In this document: positions 1 to 11,601 of the stretch, one piece after another | How the letters are laid out: each line of letters opens with the position of its first letter | Position numbering within the stretch: the first letter of the stretch is position 1 | NCBI GenBank assembly: GCA_010909165.1 | Contig: VJWM01000331.1 | Coordinates: 1-58,286, forward strand | DNA: 58,286 nucleotides | Reading direction: 5' to 3' | Source: Anthoceros angustus | Lineage: Eukaryota; Streptophyta; Anthocerotopsida; Anthocerotales; Anthocerotaceae | Position numbers and translations under genes: made by a program | The notes under the pieces: generated by a model | The model's database searches: none | Told to the model about the DNA's origin: nothing | The model's input: only the letters and a program-made list of their open reading frames with translations

Positions 1-323
1 TTTCGGTCCTTCTCCGTCGCTCGGATCTAGTGGTGACCTTGGCCACCAGCAACCCTTCTTCCTCACTCATTTCTCCCTCATATCCTTCTTCCACAATCCC
101 AGTACACATTGTCTCCATCCGGAAGATCAATGCCCACCTTCAAAGCTTGAAGTCACGGTGATAGCGTTTGGGGTTGGAAGGTGCTCCATTGTAGGCTCGT
201 GAACCTCACTCTGGACGTGTCGGCACTACTCGTGGCACCCCCGAACACCTCGGATCTCAGCCTTGTGTCCCAATTCTTTGCACACTTGAGAAAGGTACAT
301 ACCCCATTTGTCTCTTTGGTTAC

Positions 324-2240
324 GGGCAATCATTGGAATAGTGACAGTGCTCCACAATTGTAACAACATCCGGTGGAATCGCTGTTGGTCGTGAGATGGT
401 TACGGTCTCCATGGACTGGCGAGGTAGGCGAGACCCGTACCTCATGATTGGCGGTCTGCGGTTGGTAGGTTGCCCTCATCGGGGGTCGACCTGTTGATTC
501 GCACTGTAAGCCTCATCCACATACCAATAATCACCGGGCATGGCCGGCTCCACATGATTCACGCATGGCGTGGGGCTCGTATACATTCCGGTTGGTGTGC
601 AGTTCAGGTGACAAATCGAGCAATACACCAAGTCTTGCGGGGAGGCGATCTACGTGTGGCACGATTCTTCACAGCCTTGACTTCCAACTCGTTAATCGCT
701 TGGTCAAGGCTTCAACGACCCAATTCCTCCTCCTGCGGGCGTTTCTCCCTTCTCCATCCCGCTTTCCCTTTTCTTTCCTTCTCGGCGCGCTCCTCCTCTT
801 GCCTCTTCTTAACCTTCTCTAGATCTTTCCTCATCCGTCGTTCGTAGGCTTTCTCGATTCTTCATCGGATGACGAGTTTTCACCACCCTCTCCTCACTCT
901 CGGAAGATGAAGATGAAGATGAAGAGGGGAGGAAGAAGAAGAAGACAAACTAGATCTCTGGACCCCTTCCTCTTCTTATGACTCCTTCTCTTTTCCTCCT
1001 CTGCCCAACTCGCCGACTCCACTCTTACGCCAAGCGGATTGCTCCACCAAAGTTTTAGTCCCTCGTCGACAATGTACCTCCATTTTCCTTGATAGGCGCT
1101 CACAAACCAATCCAGGCTTGCTTGCTCTGCGAGTAACCCGATGTGGGAGGATTGCCCGGAGTCACAGGTGCACACTTGGGGACTCGATCCAAATATCCAT
1201 AGAACCGTTCAACGTAATCAAACAATGACTCCCGTTTCTTCCTGCGAAGGGTTCTCAACTTTGCCAAGGTGTGGTGGGCATAGCTGAGCCCTCGAAAGCG
1301 ATTCAGAAAGGCAGTCTTCAAAGAATCCCAATCTACGGGCGCACTTGCCCCGTAAGTTCGACTGTACCACTGCTGGGCATGCCCCCTCAGCAGCCCGGGG
1401 AAAATTCGCAATCGGTCAGCCACGGTGTCCTCCAGATTAGCATGAGACACATGCTCAAAAGTGCGCACAAATGCCTCCGCGTCGTCGCCCTTCTTCTTCT
1501 CCCCAAACTTGACATATTGTTGCCGACTGTGAGGTTGAGGCAAACCTCCTCCCCCTCCTGCAGTTCCACTCATGTTACTTGACCTGATTGCACCTGACGA
1601 ATTCAAGTTACCTCCTCCTGTGGCAGGTGCGCCGATCAACCAGCGTTCCCTACGGGATGTCTGGCACAAAGTCTCGAACACGGCCTAGGTGAGGTGTCCC
1701 CTCCGGACGCGTCCACCAAGGTAGTAAGTCGGGCGGTAATCCGGTCAAGACTAGCTGCAAGATCTTCTGACCACACTTGGAATTCTGCACTACTCACATC
1801 GTCCTCCCCTCCCTCTTCTTCCTCTGAAGATGAGCTAGATCCACCACGGCTACGGGGTTCCCAATGTTGAGAAGGCCCAGCTTCCACAAATGAAGCTCTT
1901 AAATTCAACCCGTATCCTCGTTCATGCACCTCTTCTTTTGCGGCACCAATTCTTCCTCGACAACCTCCTTTCTTCGCCATCCGTGACCTCGTCCTCTTCT
2001 TCACTAGCAGCAACCTCCTCCTCTTCTTCGCTCACCACGCCCTTGCAAGCAAGCGCAAAGCGGCTTCTTCCTCAATTGCCCGTGCCTCTTCTTCTCTTGA
2101 ATTGGCTGCGGTTGCAGACTTTCTTCATGTAATTCCCTCCTTGCAGCTCGTAGATCTCTAGCGAGGTGGAGCGATCTCCTCAACTCTTATCCCCTTCCTC
2201 CCCGCTTAGACATACGCAACCATCCTCATGACCCTTCAAC
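324..2240 (-). pseudogene. gag: gypsy-0 gag polyprotein, frameshifted
   Basis: The minus-strand frames give, in order, a basic/acidic N-terminal region (about 2240-1780, with a Ser/Glu-rich stretch followed by EFQVWSEDLAASLDRI), then a retrotransposon Gag domain (1681-1200). The Gag domain includes EAFVRTFEHVSHANLED, HAQQWYSRTYG, LKTAFLNRFRGLSYAH and ESLFDYVERFY. A CCHC zinc knuckle lies near 324-365, reading CYNCGALS then HYSNDCP in another frame; two missing bases split it. Gag packages element RNA and the knuckle binds nucleic acid. Several frame changes occur between 1700 and 300. Some are probably sequencing errors, so the living copy may be intact. The same gag occurs in degraded form at 40596-42240. 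Confidence 0.75.
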
Positions 2241-2342
2241 ACACATGTCAATATGGGAAACCCCCGACGTGCCTCCATGGGAGAGTTCACCAACAACAAT
2301 CAACTACGGAGAGATGGGTTTCCCCACCGCGTCATCAAGGCA

Positions 2343-2364
2343 CAAGATCCCGACAGCGGCGCCA
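2343..2364 (-). other. primer-binding site of gypsy-0 (tRNA-Asp-like)
   Basis: Four bases inside the LTR end, the minus strand reads TGGCGCCGCTGTCGGGATC. This resembles the TGGCGCCGTTGCCGGGG site complementary to plant tRNA-Asp 3' ends. Its position directly after TCCCACA fixes the LTR boundary. Confidence 0.75.
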
Positions 2365-2368
2365 AAAA

Positions 2369-5300
2369 TGTGGGAGGAAAACCCCGGGGCTTCCGAGATT
2401 CACCCTCTAGTGGCCACACTTATCCCACTATCGCTAAGTACAATAGGTTTCGTCCCATGAGACTCTTGTTTGTCGGTCACCAGCATCCAAGGCACAAACC
2501 ACACGCCTCTTCACACCCCAAGCTCCCTCACACGAGCAACTTCAACTCACTCCATGCATGCAGCCCACGCCTCACCATGCCACAATCACCGCTTCTAGAC
2601 CTACAACGACACCCTACGACTATAGGTCCACACCCCAGGCGAGGTCGGCCACGCACGTAGGGACCCCCTACGTTGCAACGACTTCACCACCCGTGATCGT
2701 CCACTATTCCTTTCCCATCGCCTTCCCACAATTGGCACACCTCAACCACCAAGAGCGGCCACTCCCGCACGCCCGCTGGGATCACCACTCGGACCTAACG
2801 ACATCCTACGTCAGAGGTCCCACCTGGCGGTAGGTCCACGCTCACGCACGTAGGGACCCCCTACGGGCAGCGACTTCTCCACCCGTGATTTTGAGACCTT
2901 AGCCCAGCTTCCGTCTCGGTTTGGTGCATTTGGGACCCTCCCTTAGGCTCGACTTGGGCCTTCTTCTTACTCCTAATCTCTACCTACTCCTCTACTCAAC
3001 ATTCAGCTCCACATTCTCCTCAACACTCACCTCAACTCAACTCCTCATCCTCCTAATCTAACCTTACTTCAAGCTCAGCCCTAGCTCGCCCTTCAGCTGG
3101 CGCACAGGGTGCGCCTACAAGCCAACAAGTTCTTCCTTGGGCGGTTGCTATGAGTTTGCACAGACGGCGAGAACCTCCGAGTCTTTCCTGTAGTCTACCC
3201 TCAAGCCGAGTTCCTTGGGCATCGCCACACCCAAAGCAAAGCAATTTCGGCAACCATTCACAAGGGAGCAACTGAGGCGCCCGCAGGAGCGAGCTCTCCG
3301 CCAAGCACTCCCCACCGCAAACTCCCTCTCTACGGCCTTTAGCTTTGCGGCACGAACTTCCTTCACAAGGAGCAAAGGACTCGCGAGTTTGGGAGGCGCG
3401 ACCGATAATTTTACTTCACAAGCTCCCTCCTTTTAGGGAGGTCCTCACATACTGACCTCCACAGCCCTCCACAGCCTCCTCACTCCTTATTTTAGTGTAT
3501 CCTATTGTCGACTTTAAGTTCGACATCCAAGCATCTTGGGTAAAATTCTATTCTAGCAAATTCACCTATGTGAGCCTTAATGGCTCTGTCAACATTCCTA
3601 TCAGCTAGTCAACACACCCTCTTGGGTTGACAAGCATTCTGTCCTCCCCTAAAGAAAAGTCTTCCCCCAAGCAATGAGCCCAGCCAGCTACCACCACCTC
3701 TTCAATTACCTCTAGATGCACGCCGGTGATCCTACGGATGTAGGGCCACCCTCTACACCTCCTACGGACGTGGGGTCACTTCTTATGGCCCCTCGCCTCC
3801 ACGCTCTCCCTGCAAGAAGGTCTCCGTGGCGGATCTTGCTCCATGCCTTCCTCTTCCTCCGAGTCATCCTCTACGGCCTTCCATATACCCGGATGTGTTG
3901 GGCTGTCTATGAATGCTGCCTAGCCTGCCTCCTCGCCTCTTCGGCTCCCTAGCAACCAACTTGCCCTTCTTAGGTGCGGCCACCATCTTGTACCTTCAAA
4001 ATAAGCGCACAAACAAGACAAGCTTGGGCGCCCACATCGTTTCCACCTAGTTGTCACCTCGGTGTCTACACACAATTGCGAGATTTCTTCACTCGCCACA
4101 TAAAATCCACCAAAGAGCAACTTCAGCCCTTTTCCACTTACTTCCTCTTCACTCCACAGTCCCACCTAGCTCAAACTTGATGTCCTCACGCCACTCCTTG
4201 TCTTCAAATCCCTCACTTGCAAGGTCCTAGGCACAAAAATTCAGCCTTGCCCTCTTCACGGTTGTGCTTCAAATCCCTTCACACACAACTCCTTATCGCA
4301 CACCTCCTTCTCCTTGCACACACACTGCTCACCAAGTCCTTGCTCTAGCTTTCCTGCATGCACAAGCTCTTCCTTCCTCAGCTCCTAGGTGCACTCCCAC
4401 ATGCAGCACCAAGTCCTTGCTAGCTTTCCGCATGCAGCTCTTCCATTCGAGCTTCCTAGGTGCCACTCCTACACCCCGCTTGCATGGCCACACTACACTA
4501 CCCACCCCATATTTATGGATTATTCCTAATATATCCTATTTATCCACAACCTTGCCTATGCATTCTCTTTAGCAACTTCCTAGGTTTGTACTGCTTGGAA
4601 GCTTGCTTCCCAAGTATCAAGTAAGCTTTCCAAGTATCCAAGTAGTGTCGCACCCACTGCTTGGGAGACCTCACCACTCCTACGGTGGGAGACACTCTCA
4701 TCCTACCTATCTACCTACCTAACTAATGCCCGTAGAGCCCAACCCTACATCCTACCCATGTGGGGCCACCACAGTCACCCTACATACTACCCATCTCTAT
4801 CCCTACTTGTTCCCTACGCCGGTGGGCGGTCGTGAGACACACCGCCCTACCCACATACATACATGTGGGGACCCTGCCCTACCTATGTAGGGTCCCCCTT
4901 GTTACCCTATGTACTACCTTAACTTTGTAGTACTCCTTCTGGAGTGCCATGCCCTCACTACCACCTACACCTTCTCCATTCGTAGGGCCGGCTATACCCT
5001 ACACCTTCTCGCGTCGTGGGTGCACCACCTCCCCTCGTGGGGAGTGCCATGCCTCGTCCTTTGCCACCTACACCTACTCCGTGGGTGCACCACTGACACT
5101 CTCCCAATTAGCTCTCATGCGACTTACGCAAATATAATATAACACCTCACAAAAGGCACCCCATCTCGTCTTGATCCACCCCTAGGACGCTTAACTCGAG
5201 TTCTTACTTCATTGTCCAACACACCAAATTGGCTTGTGCACAACAATCAACAGAATAAAAGCGACTTATTCCCGGTGAACTCCTCACACCTCAACAACAT

Positions 5301-6348
5301 CTCGTATCAACCCTCCTTGCTACCCATTTCTCCTCGCGGCCACCACGGCCTCCCTTCACTTTGACTTGCATTGCCCGCCGTCATGATGCACCCGTTGTGA
5401 TCCCTTCACCATGTTGCGGCCACACCGCAACCCTTCCTATGGTTTGGCCACACCTCCATCTTGCAGCCCATCTACAAATTCAGCCGTGAGTGCTCTACCA
5501 CGGCCTTTCCTAGTTCAACACACACATGCCATCCTCACATCGTGACTCCATTGAGAGCACTTCCATGTGCCTCGGCACCGCCATGGCCTCCTCTTGCAAC
5601 CCTTGTGGCTGCTCACCCTCAACATGAGCTCCTCGCTCCCATCCTTGCGATTCTGCTCCTCTCTCGCATCTTGAGCTCCCAACCTAGAGCCCAGCGGATC
5701 CCACAATTCCACCATTACGGGCACTTGGCCCATCTTCCCGCAGCAACCCTTGCCACACATCTCTACCTAGCAGTCCTCCTTCTTGCAAAATCTCAATATG
5801 AGCACGCCCATGTCTCACTTCTTCCACACATGTGGCAAATTACTTTGCCTTCCTCAAACTTGGTGGTGGTCCCCAATAATCAGGCCTTTGCCTGCAAGCC
5901 TATCAACGGCTATGCGGCAGCAACCTCAAGCTACTTCCTTGGCTTAATTGCCTTCACCCTTTTCCTGGTGGTAGGAGCTACTCCCGGTGGGTCATCAAAA
6001 GCTAGCTGGGCCGCTTACCTACGGTGGTGGGACATTCTCCTACCCATACCTATGGGGTAGGAGTTCTCTCCACTTAGCCTACCGTGGTAGGAGTTTCTCC
6101 TCGGTAGGATACCTCCTACGGTAGGACATCTCCCTCGTTCACATATGTCTCCTACCCTCCTCACTAGAAGGTCATTTGATCCGTTTCTTTTCCCTAAGTA
6201 TCCTCTCGCCTTCGGCATCCTCGACTCCGGCTTCAATCGAACAAAAACATTTCTCGCATGTTTCCACCAAACCATTTCTATCAAAAGAATTCGGACCTGT
6301 TCAAAAACAACTCACTTAAACCAGTTGCCCAAACTTTTGCATTCCACA
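2369..6348 (-). repeat. 5' LTR of gypsy-0, about 3.98 kb
   Basis: The ends are defined by comparison with the LTRs at 35096 and 44334: minus-strand start TGTGGAATGC at 6348 and end TCCCACA at 2369. The outer 350 bp (6000-6348) and the last 1.3 kb (2369-3660) align with those LTRs. The middle (about 3660-6000) does not; instead it holds Pro/Ser/His-rich reading frames and many CCTAC/GTAGG palindromes. No convincing gene was found in the middle. The core promoter TATAAAAGGAGGG of the sister LTR is degraded here to CTAAAAGGAGGG near 3430-3445. Confidence 0.75.
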
Positions 6349-8310
6349 AGCGGGGAAGGGGAGCCCAGGGAGGAGCAGGACATGGCGGACGCCACTGGAA
6401 CTGAGGTAAGTCTTCCGCACCCCGCTTCGGAAGGAAGGGAGGGGGGCCCCGAGAGGGCCATAGAAGGAGAAGTCCTGGAGGACTTGGGACGACGTGGAGG
6501 TCCGGTGGGAGCGGATGGACCCCCGAGGAGTCCGCAGGGAGAAGAAGCCCAGGACCGAGTGGGACTCCGAAATAAGGCCGGACCACGAGGTCGGACCCCA
6601 GTCCGGACCCCAGTGAGACCGGACCCCGAGTGGACTCGAAAATAAGGCGGACCACGAGGTCGGACTCCGGAAATAAGTCCGACCCACGAGAGGCGCGGAA
6701 TCAGGCCCGGACCCCAGGGTCCCAGTCGAGAGCAAGGGAAAGTCCTCACCGACCTGCTCAGGAGGGGCAACCTCCTAGGGGGCCCGCAGAACGGGGGCCC
6801 ACCAGCGAGGAAGGTGAGGAGGATTTGGTGGTGACCGCCGTGAACATGCTATTCAGTGAAGGGGGTGAATATTCGAACCCCCTTCTGGTTGAACGAAACC
6901 TCCTTCACTAATAACACATGGTTCCAAAAACCGTGTTTTTTCGGATTTCCAGGTGTCCCATACCATGGACAATGATTCCTATTGAATCGCGGTTGTGAAA
7001 CAACAAAACCGGAAGGAAGGGTCAAGGCGGCGGCGCGGCGTTTGTCAAAGTAGTTTGTTTTTGTCGATGATCCATTTCCACCTTGACAAAAGGCCTAAGT
7101 AATAACACAAACTAGGTATGGTGCGTGACTCCAAGCGGTTGGAGACCATCCTGGAGGTTCCAAAATTGACCACTACTTACGGACAATAGTTCACAACTAC
7201 AAAGCGTCTACGTCACGGGCTAACTTGTGACTCAACGGTGCTTGTGACACGAATCATAAACTACCAAGTTCCGTATCCGCTCAAGTTCTTCCTCATCGAA
7301 AGTGTCGACTTCAACCAAAGCCCTCGAGTCCTCGTTCCCATCATGTCTTCATCATTACCATCGGTGCCAAACGTTCTCGAGTGTTTGTTGGCCAGCCTCA
7401 ACAAATCGCCGATCTGCTCTTATTCGGGCACTCAAAACCACTTGTGCTTTCAAGGAGTCCTTCTCGTAATGCAAACCTCCTTTGCCCAGCGTGCAAGTCC
7501 TCTCCGGTGGGCTTCAAAATTCAACTCTTCAAGCTGCATCGGAGCACCTCAATCCATGAATTCTTTGTGAATATAACTGCACATCTCAAGTCACCTCGAT
7601 GGCGATACAACTCCTTCACGCAAAGTAACGCGCCAATAAGTTGTGCGCTCCCGGGCATGCATCCAACCCAATCTCCCTCTTTGGAGAAGGTTGTAATAAG
7701 TCTCATCATCAACCCTAGTGGTCTCGGTAAGAGACCACCAACTTGTCATGTGACATGTAAACTTATTTTTGACAAGCATGTCGTGAGCAATATGCGGACC
7801 TTCCATTGTTGAAAGTTCCACATAGCATTTGGTAGCATTGCAATTACTCCTTTGTGCTCCCATCCTTGAGACCCCAATAGTTATGTATTCCACAGTCTCA
7901 AATCCACCTGTCATTGTTCATGTTTGTCTTGTCCCATCTGAGCGACACCAAGCCCCTTTCACGCTCCACTTTCTCATTGATTCTCTAGCTGTGCCTCCTC
8001 CACTCCATGCATCACAATCATCCTCGGTTCATCGCTAGTGGTCTTCTCGGCCAAAGCTTTCCAATTGTTTATCTCGAAAATAAAATCGAAGTCACCTGAG
8101 TTTTGTCGACTTGATGTCTTTCAATTCTGCATCGATCGTTAGTCATTGTGAGAGGCGCCGGCCGGCGGCGCCTCTTTTTCTTCGCGTTGGATTGAAGGCG
8201 CCCTGGCGGCCTGGCTCCTAAATGAGTGAGGCCTGACCAGCGAGCACTTTCATCAAACACATGACCGGGGACAAAGGTGCGGCGCCACCGGCAGGCGCCA
8301 GCATCGATCC
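6349..8310. repeat. repeat X, copy A (partial; left-end part of X)
   Basis: From 6361 to about 8310 this aligns in direct orientation with 20500-22413, which forms the left part of X copy 1. The gypsy-0 LTR truncates or interrupts it on the left, and homology stops at 8310 on the right, so the rest of X is absent. A GC-rich array lies at 6470-6720. The minus-strand reading frames at 7914-7521 encode the same segment as copy B (TETTRVDDETYYNLLQR and MHARERTTYWRVTLREG). Conservation of protein frame between A and B argues that this was coding. Function is unknown. Confidence 0.7.
6440..6740. repeat. GC-rich degenerate tandem array in X copy A
   Basis: Repeated variants of GGACTCGAAAATAAGG, CGGACCACGAGGTC and GGACCCCAG follow one another irregularly. 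The same units occur at 20640-20830 (X copy B) and, inverted, at 57250-57380 in the retroelement near the window end. The array could be a regulatory or subterminal repeat region. The plus-strand reading frames through it are compositionally biased and are not called as genes. Confidence 0.6.
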
Positions 8311-8440
8311 GGTGGAATTAACCATTTGCACAAGCACAAGCTCAATGCGGCACCACGTAGTAGATAAGCATTGTAAATTTTGTGCGTGAATTTTGTGTTG
8401 AGCCACAAGCTGCCAGCCTACAAGGCCGCACTATTGGAGA

Positions 8441-8614
8441 AATGTGTGATCATACCTTTATGTGTGAAGTGGGTTGATGTGTGTGAAAACAAGATCCTTG
8501 TGATTTAGGCTTTAGGCTCTAGGGTTTAACGTTTGGATTAGGGTTTGGGGTTTAGGGTTTCTTGTTTTTGCACACATCAATCCACTTCATCAATAGAGGT
8601 CTGATCACACATTT
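8441..8614. mobile_element. foldback MITE-like element with telomere-like loop
   Basis: The left arm starts AATGTGTGATCATACC (8441) and the right arm ends GGTCTGATCACACATT (8614). The arms extend about 53 bases each, including TGAAGTGGGTTGATGTGTG against CACACATCAATCCACTTCA, ending at AACAAG and CTTGTT. The loop (8504-8563) is a degenerate run of TTTAGGG-type heptamers. No target-site duplication is obvious in the flanks. Confidence 0.65.
8504..8563. repeat. degenerate interstitial telomere-like tract (TTTAGGG-type)
   Basis: About eight imperfect units such as TTTAGGC, TCTAGGG, TTTAACG, TTTGGATTAGGG and TTTAGGGTTTC. The unit matches the plant telomere repeat, but the tract is short and sits in the loop of an inverted repeat, so it is not a chromosome end. 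Confidence 0.7.
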
Positions 8615-9343
8615 CGTGGACGGGTCTCTTTGGAGTGACAAATCCGAAGCGGTTTCTTCGTTCCTTTTCGTTCCAAGTTGGATAGAAACTTGCACACAAG
8701 GTGAATGCCAAAGGTGCTTTACGTAAAAGTGATGACAAAGAACTAACTCAACTTTATACTTTGTTTAATCATGCCTCACATCAAATTGAACATAACGTAT
8801 CATTCGCCTAGCTAATTGCGTCCACTACGGTTAGCTTTCCTTATTTTTATTTTTTGTTCACCAGTCAAAAGGTTTGTTTGCCTTGATTGATGCAATCATG
8901 ACGAAAATTATCTTTAAAAACTTTAGCAACAAAAATAAATTTCAGATTATTTGCTCAAAAATGTATATAATCTTGTCAGTTGCATTCACTAAAGGTCGAG
9001 GAAAAATAATAGTCCTTGGGCCATGTGGTGCATATATATAAAAAAATGTGATATTGTTACATCCACTCTAATTTCATCTTCTCTACCCTTCATCAAAGGC
9101 CAAGGACAAGTAGTTCTTGGCCTTTGGGCGACATGACTGCAAATAAATTATATATAAGCATGTATCGAGATCAATTGTATACCAAGACATGAGATCGAGA
9201 AAGACTATTGAACATAGGGTATATATGTGTGAGCATCACTCTCATTCATAGTATTGTCCCGAACTAAATTTGCTCCTTGCTAGCAGTTAGTCTCCAATTG
9301 CCTTCTACCGCGAGACATTCTAGTGAAGAGTGGTAAAAACACC
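8615..9343 (+). promoter_or_regulatory. AT-rich upstream region of the neprosin-type gene
   Basis: This AT-rich stretch carries two candidate TATA boxes: TATATAA at 9151-9157 and TATATAT at 9220-9226. The second is followed about 30 bases on by a pyrimidine-rich CATCACTCTCATTC, a plausible start region giving a leader of about 90 bases. Two loosely similar segments (8985-9035 and 9090-9160), each with a TCCTTGGGCC or TTCTTGGCCTT motif and a TATATA run, suggest an old local duplication. No other gene was seen. Confidence 0.45.
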
Positions 9344-11347
9344 ATGGCCAACAAAGGATTGATATTATTACTGGCATGCTTGTTCTTTTTTTCTCATGCA
9401 AGTGAAGCATTGGATGGAGCATATAGGAAAGGTTCTACTTTACAAGATGAGACATTGCAATCTGTTCAAACACACAACGTATGTATTTCCTGTAATTTCC
9501 TCAAATTTGTGAATATTTTCAGTTCATTATCCATTTTAGTGCTTATTGCTTGTGTTTTCGTTTTCATTGGTCAACCAAAAACTTTAACGGCTAGATTTAG
9601 TTTCATTAAACGACTCACCTATTTTTATGTTTTGATTAATTCCACTTACGGATGGTTCGACAATCGATTGTGTTAAGATTGAGGACCAACTAACACTACG
9701 AGATCCGCGGTTTAAAGATCATGTGATTCAAGTAAGTGTGCTTCTATATAAATTCGTTCTCATGTCAAATTATGATATATCATGTCTTAAATTTTAAGAT
9801 ATTTTTAATTATAAAATAAGAATAAGTTATCAATTCTTCATGCTAAAGTATTGAATTCTTCACTTACCATGTAGAAACCACCAACATTGACTTACATATC
9901 CAATGAGACACTTCTTAAAGATTTGGATCTGCCAAGACAACTTTATCACCATGAAGTTGGTTCCTGTCCAGAAGGTACTATTCCTGTTCTACGTTCTAAC
10001 AAGGGCCATAACCATAAAAGAAATACAAAGGTACACAAACGAGGAATAGACAATGAAATAAATTACTCTCCACCAGCCAACCATCATGTAAGTACTTGAA
10101 AGTCACCATCTACATGATGGTGAAAGCTAGATGTAGCAATTAATATGCTTTGAAAATAACCAAACACATGTATACATAAGCATGCATGATCGACTAACAA
10201 GTATGAATATAAAATGCAGTACGTCACCGGTGAACTCCCTGGACAGTGGAATGGTGGTGGAGCACGTATTAGCCTTTGGAATCCTGAGCCTAATATGAAT
10301 GTAAGCACAGGTGCTACGTTCTCGCAGATGTGGATTCTTGGATCAAACAAGGATAACCTTAATACAGCTGAAGTAGGATGGATGGTAAGTATCTTCAAGA
10401 GCCTTGTGTATTGATATGAAGCTACCAAGTCTCAAAATAGATTTTTAAACTCAAAATCTATAATACTTTTTTGGTGAAGATTTAAGAGCTAATATGTAAA
10501 ACTTGTTTGTTTATACACAAATAGGTGTCCCCGGTCTCATTTTCGGATGCAGAGCCACATTTATTTATCTATTGGACGGTTAGTGATTTGTATAGAAAAC
10601 ATATTTCATTCACTATCCTTGCACATGTTAATTCAACTTCATGATTAACTTGACTTGTCGGGTGTTGATGCAGTCGGATGGTTATCAAACAACAGGATGT
10701 TACAATCTAGATTGTCCTGGATTTATTCAAACTAGTGCAGCCTATGTTCTTGGTGGTACTTTTGCTGGCAATTATGTCGGCACAAGCTTGTTGTTCGGTA
10801 TCAACAAGGTATAATTGTATCATTTGTATGTTATTTTTGTATTTCATAAAATTTTGAAGAATATTTCTTATATAAATATGTGATAACCGTGAGTTCCAAT
10901 TTTTTTCACGTTGAGTTGATTTGTGATATACAGGTCAATGCTAATGCGGATTTGTGGTTGTACATTGAGTCCATACCTATAGGCTATTGGCCAAACAACA
11001 TTTATACAGAAGGCCTTCTACGTGATGGGCTTGTTACCGAAATACAATGGGGAGGTGAAACAGCAATGACAACTCCACAATCACATGTAGCAATGGGGAA
11101 TGGGCGATTAGGTTCCACAGGCCCAGGACCGGTACCGTGTGGAGTTATAGATGTACCAGCCCATATGGCGGCATTGCACTCTATGGAGTTCGATAAACAT
11201 AATAATCCCCTTCCACGCGATGCCAAAGATTTGATCATGATACAAACAGATCTTGCACAATATGATTCAAAAATCTTCTATGATGTCAAAGGTGGTGATT
11301 GTTTAGCCGGAGGTACTTGGATGTTTTTTGGTGGCCCTGGATATTGA
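9344..11347 (+). CDS. neprosin-family secreted glutamic peptidase-like protein, seven exons
   Basis: Proposed exons: 9344-9478, 9651-9731, 9875-10087, 10220-10384, 10525-10578, 10674-10808 and 10934-11347. All join in phase 0 to give 398 residues. The ATG at 9344 (AACACCATGG) begins a signal peptide with hydrophobic LILLLACLFFF and likely cleavage near residue 22. A neprosin activation region follows, including GSCPEGTIPV. The C-terminal neprosin domain (about 145-398) contains GELPGQWNGGGARISLWN, AEVGWMVSP and EIQWGGETAM. The two glutamates corresponding to the neprosin catalytic pair fall at 194 and 303. Their spacing of 109 equals that of the Nepenthes enzyme (188 and 297, recalled). Neprosins are secreted prolyl endopeptidases; many plant paralogues have no known substrate. 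Introns have GT starts and AG ends except intron 1, which ends ACG where CAG is expected. The protein ends FFGGPGY. This is the only apparently functional host gene in the window. Confidence 0.85.
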
Positions 11348-11400
11348 ACTTGAGAAGGGCCAGCACGTCATCGGCCTTACAAAATTTCATGTCTTTTGAT

Positions 11401-11601
11401 GTTTTTAACGTTATGAATCTGGTTCAATATTATGAAATAAGTACCACGTAATGTGGTCATACAAGTTCTTTTCTTGAAACTATTTATCGTCAAAAACCTT
11501 CATGTTTTTAACGTTATGATTCTTGTTCAATATTATGAAATAAGTACCACGTAATGTGGTCATACAAGTTCTTTTCTTGAAACTATTTATCGTCAAAAAC
11601 C
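11401..11601 (+). repeat. tandem duplication (period 103 bp) in the neprosin 3' flank
   Basis: The block starting GTTTTTAACGTTATGA at 11401 is repeated from 11504, including CAATATTATGAAATAAG and ACCACGTAATGTGGTCA, and ends CGTCAAAAACC both times. Only a few bases differ, so the duplication is recent. It lies 50 bases after the stop codon, so it would fall in the 3' untranslated region. The central CCACGTAATGTGG is an imperfect palindrome. Confidence 0.85.

Larger units (their letters stand above)
1..6348 (-). mobile_element. Ty3/gypsy retrotransposon, 5' part (gypsy-0), truncated by the window edge
   Basis: Read on the minus strand, the element runs from its 5' LTR (6348 to 2369) through a primer-binding site into gag and leaves the window at position 1. 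The LTR start TGTGGAATGC and end TCCCACA match those of the gypsy element at 35096-49515. The gag region also matches, so both belong to one family or to sister families. Immediately right of 6348 lies repeat X (copy A), so the element is inserted in X. Protease, reverse transcriptase, integrase and the 3' LTR would lie beyond the window. The tRNA-Asp-like primer site and very long LTR suggest the Tat/Athila/Ogre side of Ty3/gypsy; that lineage call is inference. Confidence 0.8.

Noticed and set aside
5461-6060. 199-codon plus-strand frame in the gypsy-0 LTR
   Set aside because: Antisense to the element and within its U3 region; composition is Leu/Pro/Ala/His-rich and there is no domain.
6312-6770. 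152-codon minus-strand frame rich in Pro, Gly, Ser and Arg
   Set aside because: Produced by the GC-rich tandem array of repeat X, which is open in several frames on both strands.
8504-8563. telomere end
   Set aside because: Only about eight degenerate units, internal to an inverted repeat with unique DNA on both sides.
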